A stretch of DNA of 23,977 nt from a virus: positions 1 to 23,977 of the IMG/VR virus record IMGVR_UViG_3300048011_000198. One strand, 5' to 3'. How positions within the stretch are numbered: the stretch's first letter is position 1; every line of letters starts with the position of its first letter. Below are positions 1 through 5,873 of this stretch, one piece after another. The notes under the pieces were generated by a model. It was given only the letters and a program-made list of their open reading frames with translations. It was not told where the DNA came from and made no database searches. A program made the position numbers and the translations under genes.

Positions 1-1
1 C

Positions 2-112
2 TTTGCCAATCGCAGAGCAGTGCTCGGTGTTGATTTGCCGAAGTGGACTGATGATGAGCGGAGAATGATCTTGGCTCGTAAGTATGAACTCGAAAGGAAG
101 ACTAAGCGATGA
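2..112 (+). CDS. C-terminal end of an unidentified protein (5' truncated by window edge)
   Basis: An open frame runs in from the left edge and stops with TGA at 110-112. It encodes 36 residues that end in a highly charged, probably helical tail (DDERRMILARKYELERKTKR). The stop overlaps the next start codon in an ATGA arrangement (ATG at 109), the same translational coupling used throughout this window, which is the main reason to treat the frame as real. Too little remains to name a family. It is probably the last-but-one gene of an upstream operon. Confidence 0.6.
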   Translation, partial: FANRRAVLGVDLPKWTDDERRMILARKYELERKTKR

Positions 113-381
113 CGAACAAGCGAACACAAGTTTTGGAAGAAGCCTCACGGCTGATTAACAATGATAGGCAGTCTGACTATGGCCCGCCGAGTGAGAGCTT
201 CAGCAGGGTGGCACTGGGCTGGGAGTTGATCCTTGGAGCCGAGGTCAGTGCAGAGCAGGTCGCCCTGTGCATGGCTTGGCTCAAGATTGCTCGGCTGACA
301 GGCGGAGGTAATCCTAGCGATGACTCATATATTGACGGCGCTGGCTATCTAGCTCTTGCGGCTGAACTGAGTTACGGGTAA
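109..381 (+). CDS. DUF6378-like phage protein
   Basis: A 90-residue soluble protein. The central pattern DRQSDYGPPSESF, then a helix, then ALCMAWLKIARL, then a Gly-rich turn and DDSYIDGAGYLALAAEL matches what I recall of the DUF6378 family, common in phages and of unknown function. The spaced acidic residues (D19, D23, D71-D72, D76) recall the metal-binding helices of all-alpha NTP pyrophosphohydrolases, but that is a speculative analogy. The start overlaps the upstream stop (ATGA). The gene is followed by a Rho-independent terminator at 433-460, so it ends an operon. The family call is fairly secure; the function is not known. Confidence 0.75.
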   Translation: MTNKRTQVLEEASRLINNDRQSDYGPPSESFSRVALGWELILGAEVSAEQVALCMAWLKIARLTGGGNPSDDSYIDGAGYLALAAELSYG

Positions 382-432
382 CCTGTGATGGCATACAACG
401 TCTTTCCTCCCTGTTGTTTGCCTCTCCAAACT

Positions 433-460
433 GCTCTAGGCTTCGGTCTAGAGCTTTTTT
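433..460 (+). terminator. Rho-independent terminator with UUCG tetraloop
   Basis: The stem 433-441 pairs with 446-454 (GCTCTAGGC with GTCTAGAGC, including one G-T pair) around a TTCG tetraloop at 442-445. Six T residues follow at 455-460. It sits about 50 bases after the DUF6378-like gene and closes the upstream operon. A small gene starts only about 20 bases later, so some read-through or a separate transcript is implied. Confidence 0.88.
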
Positions 461-478
461 GCTTTGAGGGGTAGGCCG

Positions 479-661
479 ATGGAACTTGAGATTGATATGG
501 ATGCGGTTGATCACATAGTGGTCGGGCATATCATTGTGGCTCTCTGTGAAGCCATGCTTAAGGCTGACCACATTGACCCGACCATTGACGAATGTATCAT
601 TGCCTTCTCTAGGATGATTGAGATGGTTATTGATAGCGAGCATCAGCAGCTTTTGCACTGA
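479..661 (+). CDS. Small acidic helical protein, unknown
   Basis: 60 residues starting MELEIDMDAVDHIVVGHI and ending SEHQQLLH. The ATG at 479 is preceded by GAGGGG about 8 bases upstream. A TTG in frame at 464 is possible but would leave the ribosome binding site inside the gene. The protein is acidic and appears all-helical, with amphipathic stretches and no clear membrane segment or motif. I do not recognise the family. It lies between a terminator and the first repeat array, so it may be transcribed with the gene at 732. Confidence 0.6.
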   Translation: MELEIDMDAVDHIVVGHIIVALCEAMLKADHIDPTIDECIIAFSRMIEMVIDSEHQQLLH

Positions 662-686
662 AGCCTAAATTCATGTAGACTGCGCC

Positions 687-727
687 TGAGCTTTTCCATC
701 GGTGGTGAGCTTTTCCACTACAGGGGG
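687..727 (+). repeat. Upstream array of the 21-bp repeat (two units)
   Basis: Two head-to-tail copies of TGAGCTTTTCCATCGGTGG: 687-705, and 706-727, which diverges at its end to CACTACAGGGGG. The array lies directly in front of the ATG at 732, and its G-run at 723-727 is the only ribosome-binding-like sequence for that gene. Its last unit carries CACT instead of CATC and ends in GGGGGC, exactly as the last unit of the downstream array does (1563-1585). Confidence 0.9.
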
Positions 728-731
728 CCAG

Positions 732-1460
732 ATGTCTGTCAGCTTTACAATCGAGGCCAACACTGAACAGGTGCGCAAGCAGCTTGAAGACCTGACCCGC
801 AGGCAAATTCCTTTTGCAGCATCCCTTGCCACCACCAGAACGGCGGTAAAGCTCAGAGATCAAGAGATTACACGAGAATACCGCAAGACATTTGAGACCC
901 GCAACGTGGGTTTCATTAAGTCCGTTCACAGGGTGTTCGGCGCTGATGTGCGGTCTACACGCAGCACAGGCGTTGCTGTGGCGTCCATCCAGCCTGTTGA
1001 TGACCCTGTGCCTGCTGGAGCGTCTCAGCGCGGCGTTGCTGGCAATGGGACAAAGCGCACGATTGCTGGCACGCAGTTTATGAAGCGCCATGTGACTGGT
1101 GGCATCAAGAAGCCCAAAGGCAAGGTGCTGGCCATACCTACACCTGCTTCTGGAGTGACGCGCCGCAAGGGCGGTATAAAGGCTGGCTCGATCAATAAGG
1201 CGTATCAACCAAAGAGCCTGCTCTCAAAGCCAAGATACTTTGAAGGCACAAGCAAGAAGACTGGCAAGGGCTTCATCGGCAAGCGGACTGGGGGCAAGCG
1301 CAATAGCGGCATCAAGGTCATGTATTCATACGAGCCAAGCGTGCGCATACAGCGCCGATACAACCCGCTTGCTGTCGCACAGCGTGCCGTTGGCCATCAT
1401 TTCTCATATGAGTTTAAGCGCGGGATGATCCGAGCGCTGAAGACCGCAAAGATTCGCTGA
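732..1460 (+). CDS. Basic minor tail protein Z-like / tail-completion-like protein
   Basis: A 242-residue, very basic protein. The N-terminal part (EQVRKQLEDLTRRQIPFAAS, then LATTRTAVKLRDQ) resembles phage minor tail / tail-completion proteins of the lambda Z type, which begin with a helix followed by a 'PxAAAxAxNRTA'-like stretch and end in basic sequence. The middle is Gly/Lys/Arg-rich (roughly residues 105-200). The C-terminus is helical (AQRAVGHHFSYEFKRGMIRA). ATG 732 is chosen over an in-frame GTG at 702, which lies in the repeat. In lambda, Z lies between FII and U. Here those two genes are adjacent near 10935 and this gene stands about 10 kb upstream, bracketed by 21-bp repeats; its TGA stop is the first three bases of the downstream array. 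The family call is tentative. Confidence 0.55.
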   Translation: MSVSFTIEANTEQVRKQLEDLTRRQIPFAASLATTRTAVKLRDQEITREYRKTFETRNVGFIKSVHRVFGADVRSTRSTGVAVASIQPVDDPVPAGASQRGVAGNGTKRTIAGTQFMKRHVTGGIKKPKGKVLAIPTPASGVTRRKGGIKAGSINKAYQPKSLLSKPRYFEGTSKKTGKGFIGKRTGGKRNSGIKVMYSYEPSVRIQRRYNPLAVAQRAVGHHFSYEFKRGMIRALKTAKIR

Positions 1461-1583
1461 GCTTTTCCATCGGTGGGGTGAGCTTTTCCATCGGTGGCCT
1501 GAGCTTTTCCATCGGTGGGGTGAGCTTTTCCATCGGTGGCCTGAGCTTTTCCATCGGTGGGGTGAGCTTTTCCACTGGTGGGG
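1458..1583 (+). repeat. Downstream array: six exact-period 21-bp direct repeats
   Basis: Units start at 1458, 1479, 1500, 1521, 1542 and 1563, each TGAGCTTTTCCATCGGTGG followed by GG or CC. The ends alternate GG, CC, GG, CC, GG, giving a 42-bp higher-order period. The sixth unit changes to CACTGGTGGGG. The spacing is exactly two helical turns, as in replication iterons or other arrays of protein-binding sites. The frame gives a 7-residue repeat (SFSIGGV/L), but I see no ribosome binding site for it. Confidence 0.95.
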
Positions 1584-1643
1584 GCATTCTGCATCGCGGC
1601 GTGCCGTTTCTGCGTTGCGGCGTGAAATTCTGCACTGCAAAAC
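1584..1643 (+). repeat. Diverged continuation of the 21-bp periodic array
   Basis: The 21-base rhythm appears to continue with a different motif: 1584-1601 (GCATTCTGCATCGCGGCG), 1602-1622 (TGCCGTTTCTGCGTTGCGGC plus G) and 1623-1643 (TGAAATTCTGCACTGCAAAA plus C). The shared core is TTCTGC followed by GCGGCG or GCAAAA. It could be an older part of the same array or a second, phase-matched site family. Confidence 0.6.
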
Positions 1644-1722
1644 AAGATGTTGTGCCTGCGCTCGCAATCGGCACAAGATATTGATTAGGCTTATTTTTTG
1701 GGGCAATGATGCGAAAAAGTGC

Positions 1723-1751
1723 TTGGCAATGGGGGCGGGCGGCCCTAGTCT
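1723..1751 (+). promoter_or_regulatory. Candidate promoter of the 1807-3195 cassette
   Basis: TTGGCA at 1723-1728 and TAGTCT at 1746-1751 are separated by 17 bases, in the intergenic gap ahead of the small gene at 1807. The -10 is a poor match to the E. coli consensus but acceptable for alphaproteobacterial sigma-70 promoters. It is supported mainly by position: it follows the repeat arrays and precedes a gene set closed by two terminators. Confidence 0.4.
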
Positions 1752-1806
1752 CACTTCATGGCCGCGCTGAATTGGCGGGGCTTGCAATCAAATAAGGAAC
1801 CAAAAA

Positions 1807-1974
1807 ATGAAAATTCACACATTCAACGCAATTAAAGGCGCGCTTATGGGCGCAGCGATATCGGCGGCGGTTTTCGCGCCTATGCTAATTAGCATCGAGC
1901 GCGCAACGCCAAGCGGATTCAATGTATTTTTTGGCGATTACGGTTTCCATTTTGCAATGGGGGCGGCGCAATGA
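1807..1974 (+). CDS. Small single-pass membrane protein, unknown
   Basis: A 55-residue protein starting MKIHTFNAIKGALMG. A hydrophobic segment at about residues 12-30 (ALMGAAISAAVFAPMLISI) follows a weakly basic N-terminus, so it is likely a membrane anchor or uncleaved signal. The remainder contains an aromatic Gly/Phe patch (FNVFFGDYGFHFAMG). AAGGA lies about 9 bases before the ATG. Its TGA overlaps the start of the next gene (ATG at 1971), so the two are translationally coupled. I do not recognise the family. The small size and membrane segment would also fit a holin-like or superinfection-exclusion protein, but nothing specific shows this. Confidence 0.7.
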   Translation: MKIHTFNAIKGALMGAAISAAVFAPMLISIERATPSGFNVFFGDYGFHFAMGAAQ

Positions 1975-2918
1975 AGTATACTGATAAAGCAAAATTCATC
2001 TCGCAATTGCGCGGCGGCAAAATTGGCGGCGTTATCTTGTGGCAAGGCGCGAGCGCGATTGACGGCGCGCCTATTGTACTAGTCGCGAACAAATTTGCGG
2101 GCAATTCTGACAACGCCAAGACAGGCGCACAAATTCAGACATTCATTCTGCCCGATCCGCACGCGGCGGGCATTGCATGCAGCGGATCACGCCCCGCTCA
2201 AATAGTCTCATGGCTAAAGGCAACGGCGGCGCAATCTATTTGCGGCGATTGCCCGCACGCTTGGCAATGGGACGAAAGCGCGGGCGAATATAAGAAAGGC
2301 GCTTGCTATGTAAAAGAATATCAATCGCCCGCCGCCGTTCTTGGCGCAATCTATCGCGGCTCCTATCCGATTGCGGGCGTCGATTTCCCGAAAGCTTGGG
2401 TCGGCTTTCTTGGCGCGGGCTTAGACATTCGTGCGGGGTCTTATGGCGACCCCGCCGCTTGCGACCCCGACATTTGGGCGGCTTTCTTGGCGCTTGCGAA
2501 AACCCGCACAGGATACACCCACGGGTGGAAAAGCGCTTTTCCGCAATTCAAGCGCAATGCTTTCCGCTTGCGCGCCCTATGCATGGCTTCTTGCGATAGC
2601 GCGGCGGATTATCGCGCTGCAATCGACGCGGGCTTTCGGGCTTTCTATGTTATCCCGAAAGGCGCAATCGAAAACGGGCGTTCGGTCCTATCGGTCGGCG
2701 CGCATATTGACGGCGCAATGATTTGCCCCGCGTCGAAAGAGTTTGAGCAAGCGGCGGGCAAGCGCACCACCTGCGCCGCGTGCGGGGCTTGCTCTGGGGC
2801 GGGCGGGAAAGGCGAAAGAATGCCGAATGTCTTTATTGTCGATCACGGCATGACGGGAATTGACGCGCCGCAATCCTGCCCCGCCGCCGCCGCAATGCTA
2901 GAAAGAATGGGGGCTTAA
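1971..2918 (+). CDS. Cys-rich conserved phage protein (DUF7227-like)
   Basis: 315 residues. Visible landmarks: VILWQGASAIDGAPIV (21-36), NAKTG..IQTFIL (48-60), CGDCPH (91-96), CYV (112-114), RAGSYGDPAA (154-163), TGYTHGWK (180-187), MASCDSA (205-211), CPAS (252-255) and the cluster CAACGAC (268-274). This order matches a conserved phage protein family that I recall as DUF7227, of unknown function. The Cys pairs suggest one or two metal sites (zinc or iron-sulphur). The GSYGDP and YTHxW blocks recall the TIM-barrel strands of phage radical-SAM-like DUF5131 proteins, which is a guess from pattern only. It is coupled by ATGA to the preceding membrane protein. Codon use favours GCG and CGC far more than the head genes do, suggesting separate acquisition. 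Family call moderate; function unknown. Confidence 0.75.
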   Translation: MKYTDKAKFISQLRGGKIGGVILWQGASAIDGAPIVLVANKFAGNSDNAKTGAQIQTFILPDPHAAGIACSGSRPAQIVSWLKATAAQSICGDCPHAWQWDESAGEYKKGACYVKEYQSPAAVLGAIYRGSYPIAGVDFPKAWVGFLGAGLDIRAGSYGDPAACDPDIWAAFLALAKTRTGYTHGWKSAFPQFKRNAFRLRALCMASCDSAADYRAAIDAGFRAFYVIPKGAIENGRSVLSVGAHIDGAMICPASKEFEQAAGKRTTCAACGACSGAGGKGERMPNVFIVDHGMTGIDAPQSCPAAAAMLERMGA

Positions 2919-2920
2919 TC

Positions 2921-3130
2921 ATGGAAACCGTTCAATCTTATTTGACCTATCACTCTTTTGAGGGCGGGGCTTTGAGCGCAGAATATGCGCGCGAGCTTTT
3001 AGTCGACGCGATAGGCTCTGGTTTTTTGGTTGACGCGCAGGACATCAATCAAATTGACGTTGACCTTGAAGTAAAGGCGGCAAACGAAAGCGCGGCGCGA
3101 ATGATGCATAGAATGGGGCTGCAGCCATGA
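2921..3130 (+). CDS. Small cassette protein of unknown function
   Basis: A 69-residue acidic protein starting METVQSYLTYHSF, with a predicted helix (SAEYARELLVDAIGSGFLVD), a beta stretch (NQIDVDLEVK) and a helical end (ESAARMMHRMGLQP). It begins two bases after the upstream stop and its own TGA overlaps the ATG at 3127. It shares the GCG/CGC-rich codon use of the Cys-rich gene before it. I do not recognise the family. Tight packing suggests it works with, or is dosed with, the Cys-rich protein. Confidence 0.65.
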   Translation: METVQSYLTYHSFEGGALSAEYARELLVDAIGSGFLVDAQDINQIDVDLEVKAANESAARMMHRMGLQP

Positions 3131-3195
3131 GCGCGCAAGAAATAATAAACCTAGTCGCATTTGCCGCGCTTGCCCTAGTCACGGTGATCATTTAA
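3127..3195 (+). CDS. 22-residue hydrophobic peptide
   Basis: ATG at 3127 overlaps the TGA of the preceding gene (ATGA). The frame reads MSAQEIINLVAFAALALVTV followed by II and TAA at 3193-3195. After eight polar residues, essentially the whole peptide is one membrane-spanning helix. The terminator follows eight bases later, so the frame fills exactly the space left in the operon. It is very short and could be chance, but the coupling, the membrane character and the fit to the terminator argue that it is translated. Confidence 0.5.
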   Translation: MSAQEIINLVAFAALALVTVII

Positions 3196-3202
3196 CCAAA
3201 CT

Positions 3203-3228
3203 AGCCCCGCCGATCGAGCGGGGCTTTT
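3203..3228 (+). terminator. Rho-independent terminator of the 1807-3195 cassette
   Basis: AGCCCCGC at 3203-3210 pairs with GCGGGGCT at 3218-3225 around a 7-base loop, followed by T at 3225-3228. It lies just after the stop of the 22-residue peptide. Confidence 0.85.
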
Positions 3229-3240
3229 CATTGCCCGCCA

Positions 3241-3273
3241 GCCCGCCTTGACCCGCCTTGCGCGGGCTTTTTT
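3241..3273 (+). terminator. Second tandem Rho-independent terminator
   Basis: CCCGC at 3252-3256 pairs with GCGGG at 3262-3266 (or GCCCGC at 3241-3246 with GCGGGC at 3262-3267), followed by six T residues at 3268-3273. It backs up the terminator just upstream, isolating the cassette from the terminase operon. Confidence 0.75.
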
Positions 3274-3586
3274 GTGTCTTGCGCCTTGCTGGCACTCAAG
3301 CCCGCTCCGCCATGAGCGCCGCCCCGCTATCCCCCAAAATATCGCCACACAAGCCCGCCTTGCGCGCTCGGCCCCTATGTATCGCCACGCCGCGAGATAC
3401 GCTCTCACGGGCGCTTACATGGCTTGTGAGGGCCATTCTACGCGCCGCCATAAGCGCGGGTCCTTTGGGGAAATCAGCCCTGCGGGTACGCGGAGGCATT
3501 TTTCATTTTTAGCGCCAGAAATGCTATAAGGGGGTTCGGCTGGACGTAATCAAATAAGTGCTATAGTTTTATGGTCGGAGGCTAAC
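3274..3586 (+). other. Non-coding gap before terminase; candidate cos/regulatory region
   Basis: About 310 bases without a gene I can support. Reading frames present here lack ribosome binding sites and overlap the terminators. The stretch is GC-rich with degenerate repeats: ATCGCCAC twice (near 3341 and 3381), and GCCATGAGCGCCGCC near 3310 against GCCATAAGCGCGGG near 3448. In lambda-like phages whose large terminase is of the gpA family, cos lies directly upstream of the small terminase gene. This gap is therefore a positional candidate, but no cos consensus can be recognised by eye. Confidence 0.35.
3525..3567 (+). promoter_or_regulatory. Candidate promoters of the packaging/head operon
   Basis: Two similar -10-like elements lie ahead of the small terminase gene: TATAAG at 3525-3530 and TATAGT at 3562-3567, each preceded by a TGC extended -10. 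The second has TGGACG at 3541-3546 as a possible -35 (15-base spacing, or 16 if CTGGAC is used). The ribosome binding site GGAGG follows at about 3577-3581, ahead of ATG 3587. Promoter activity is inferred from sequence alone. Confidence 0.5.
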
Positions 3587-4051
3587 ATGGCAACACAGAA
3601 CGAAATCGCAAAGCACCTTGGTGTCAGTAAGACCACAATCAACAATCTGATCGACAAGGATGTGATTAAGCGCCCAGCGAAAGGCGTTGTTGGTGGCTAT
3701 GACCTTGATGAATGCAGAGAAGCATACATCGCCCACCTGCGAGAGACTGCTGCGGGTAGATTGTCGGGCGGCTCACTTGAGCTTGGCGAAGAGCGGGCAA
3801 GGCTTGCAAAGGAGCAGGCTGACGCTAAAGAGATGGAGAACGAGATTGCTCGTGGTGATCTGGTTTACATATCAGATGTCTCTGATGCTATTGAGAAGCA
3901 ATTCACTAAGGTGCGCAGCAAGCTGCTTGGCGTGCCGACAAAGGTAGCTCCAGAGGCAAATGCCTGTGCTACGGTAAAAGAAGTGCAGGCTATTATTGAG
4001 CAGGCAATTATTGAGGCTTTGAATGATCTGGTCGGACTCGATACGGACTAA
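3587..4051 (+). CDS. Terminase small subunit, Nu1-like
   Basis: 154 residues. The N-terminal winged helix-turn-helix (NEIAKHLGVSKTTINNLIDK, residues 5-24) is followed by the wing (RPAKGVVGGYDLDECREAYI) and a long charged helix (residues 70-95) leading to the segment that would contact the large subunit. This is the layout of lambda Nu1, which binds the cos region and positions the large subunit for cutting. GGAGG precedes the ATG by about 6 bases. The 3' end overlaps the large terminase start by 29 bases. The DNA it binds is not known; the 21-bp arrays upstream and the 3274-3586 gap are candidates. Confidence 0.88.
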   Translation: MATQNEIAKHLGVSKTTINNLIDKDVIKRPAKGVVGGYDLDECREAYIAHLRETAAGRLSGGSLELGEERARLAKEQADAKEMENEIARGDLVYISDVSDAIEKQFTKVRSKLLGVPTKVAPEANACATVKEVQAIIEQAIIEALNDLVGLDTD

Positions 4052-5873
4052 ACAGCGCGAGGCGCTAGAGCGAAGGCTTCAGGTTGCTGCTGAGAAGGCT
4101 CTCAAGCCTCCACCCAAGCTGACAGTCAGTCAATGGGCAGATGCTTACAGGCAACTATCAAGCGAGAGCAGCGCTGAAGCGGGCAAATGGTCTACCAGCA
4201 GGGCAGAGTATCAGCGCGGCATGATGGATGCTGTTTCGGATATTTCGATTGAGACTGTCGTGCTGATGACTGGCGCTCAGATCGGCAAGACCGAGTTGAT
4301 CAACAATGTTGTTGGCTTTCACATACATCAAGACCCAGCGCCAATGCTCGTGGTGCAGCCGACACTTGAGATGGCACAAACTTGGTCGAAGGACCGCCTA
4401 TCACCCGCAATTCGTGATACGCCAGTGCTGACCGAGAAGATTAAAGACCCCAGAAGCCGTGATAGCGGTAACACAACGCTGCACAAGGTGTTTTCTGGCG
4501 GACACGTTACAGCTTGTGGCGCAAATAGCCCCTCATCACTGGCATCACGCCCGTGTAGGATCATTTTGTGCGATGAAGTTGACAGATACCCGCTTTCTGC
4601 TGGTTCTGAAGGTGATCCAGTTGGGCTTGCGAAACGTAGATCGGCAACATTCTGGAATAAGAAGCTCATTTTGGTGAGTACGCCCACTGAAAAGGGGGCA
4701 AGTCGTATCGAGCAGGCTTACGAGGAGAGTGATAAGCGTAAATATCACGTTGCTTGCCCAGATTGTGACCACAAACAGGTCTTGTCGTGGTCAAATGTCA
4801 GGTGGGAGGAGAACAATCCTGCCAGCGCGGAGTATGTTTGTGAGGAATGCGGCTCCTGCTGGAGCGATGCTGCAAGGTTTCAAGCTATTCGGTATGGTGA
4901 GTGGCGGGCAACTGCGACTGGCGATGGTCGGACAGCAGGCTTCCATCTGAGTGGGCTTTATTCGCCTTGGACGCCGCTTGAGGATGCTGTCAGAGACTTC
5001 TTGGCGTCAAAACGCGATCCGATGCGGTTAAAAACATGGGTCAACACCTTTCTTGGCGAAACTTGGGAGGAACAGGGCGACAGGATTGATGACGTTGACC
5101 TCCTTGAGCGCCGAGAGGACTGGGGTGACGAGCTTCCCGATGAGGTCTTGTTGATGACCGCTGGAATCGACGTTCAGGACGACCGACTTGAGCTTGAGAT
5201 TGTTGGCTGGGGCCGTGGCGAGGAAAGCTGGTCTATTGACTACCAGACTTTATATGGCGACCCGTCAACGCCAGAGCTTTGGATGCAGCTTGACGAGATA
5301 CTTGGGCAGAAATTCATACATCCGCTTCACGGCGAGATGATCATCAGGTCGTCCTGCATCGACTCTGGTGGCCACTACACGCAACAGGTTTACAACTATG
5401 CCCGACAGAAGGCTGGCAAGCGCGTATTTGCGATCAAGGGTGTTGGCGGTGAGGGCAAGCCCATCATCGGTCGGCCAACCAAGAACAACATTGGCAAGAT
5501 CAACCTCTTCCCAGTCGGTACGGATACAGCAAAAGAGCTTGTCTATGCTCGGCTCAAAATGACCGAGGAGGGCGGTGGATACTGCCACTTCCCTGCTGGG
5601 CGAGACCCTGAGTTCTTCCGTATGCTGACGGCAGAAAAGAAGGTGACGAAGTATTTCAAGGGTCGCCCGAGACGAGAATGGGTGAAGGTTCGGCAACGAA
5701 ATGAGGCTCTGGATTGCCGCGTTTATGCGACCGCCGCATTGGCCGTGCTTAACCTAAACATGGAGGCGGTTTACAAGCAGGCGCAAAATAGGGTAATATC
5801 CGACGAAACTCAACGTCCGTCTAGGGTCAAAAGAATGCCTAAACGAAGCGGATTTGTTCATGGATACAAATAA
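4023..5873 (+). CDS. Terminase large subunit, lambda gpA family
   Basis: A 616-residue packaging motor and cos-cutting nuclease. Visible in order: Walker A-like GAQIGKT (84-90); TTLHKVFSGG; Walker B IILCDEVD (180-187); the VSTPTEKG coupling motif (218-225); a zinc ribbon with C245/C248 and C273/C276; and the nuclease domain with acidic motifs GIDVQDDRLE (381-390), CIDSGG (445-450) and EALDCRVYA near residues 560-570. Length and motif order match the Terminase_GpA family, which cuts cos ends together with a Nu1-like partner (the gene just before). It acts at the portal vertex of the prohead. No key motif appears to be missing. Confidence 0.95.
   Translation: MIWSDSIRTKQREALERRLQVAAEKALKPPPKLTVSQWADAYRQLSSESSAEAGKWSTSRAEYQRGMMDAVSDISIETVVLMTGAQIGKTELINNVVGFHIHQDPAPMLVVQPTLEMAQTWSKDRLSPAIRDTPVLTEKIKDPRSRDSGNTTLHKVFSGGHVTACGANSPSSLASRPCRIILCDEVDRYPLSAGSEGDPVGLAKRRSATFWNKKLILVSTPTEKGASRIEQAYEESDKRKYHVACPDCDHKQVLSWSNVRWEENNPASAEYVCEECGSCWSDAARFQAIRYGEWRATATGDGRTAGFHLSGLYSPWTPLEDAVRDFLASKRDPMRLKTWVNTFLGETWEEQGDRIDDVDLLERREDWGDELPDEVLLMTAGIDVQDDRLELEIVGWGRGEESWSIDYQTLYGDPSTPELWMQLDEILGQKFIHPLHGEMIIRSSCIDSGGHYTQQVYNYARQKAGKRVFAIKGVGGEGKPIIGRPTKNNIGKINLFPVGTDTAKELVYARLKMTEEGGGYCHFPAGRDPEFFRMLTAEKKVTKYFKGRPRREWVKVRQRNEALDCRVYATAALAVLNLNMEAVYKQAQNRVISDETQRPSRVKRMPKRSGFVHGYK

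Noticed and set aside
627-1208. Long reverse-strand open frame opposite the Z-like gene
   Set aside because: Shadow of the + strand gene; composition (Arg/His/Ser/Cys-rich) is typical of antisense frames and it has no start signal.
687-1643. CRISPR array
   Set aside because: Units are directly contiguous with no unique spacers, and no cas gene is nearby.
1478-1684. Forward open frame coding a repeated SFSIGG(V/L) peptide across the 21-bp array
   Set aside because: No ribosome binding site, start codon inside the repeat, and the open frame is an automatic result of a 21-bp (7-codon) repeat without stops. The array makes more sense as DNA sites.
1397-1787. Reverse-strand frames across the same array with PPMEKL or HRWKSS repeats
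   Set aside because: Same reason: repeat without stops read on the other strand; all neighbouring genes are on the + strand and no ribosome binding site is seen.
3248-3529. Two overlapping forward frames of 84-93 codons in the pre-terminase gap
   Set aside because: They begin inside the second terminator, lack ribosome binding sites and are rich in Arg/Ala/His as expected from random GC-rich DNA.
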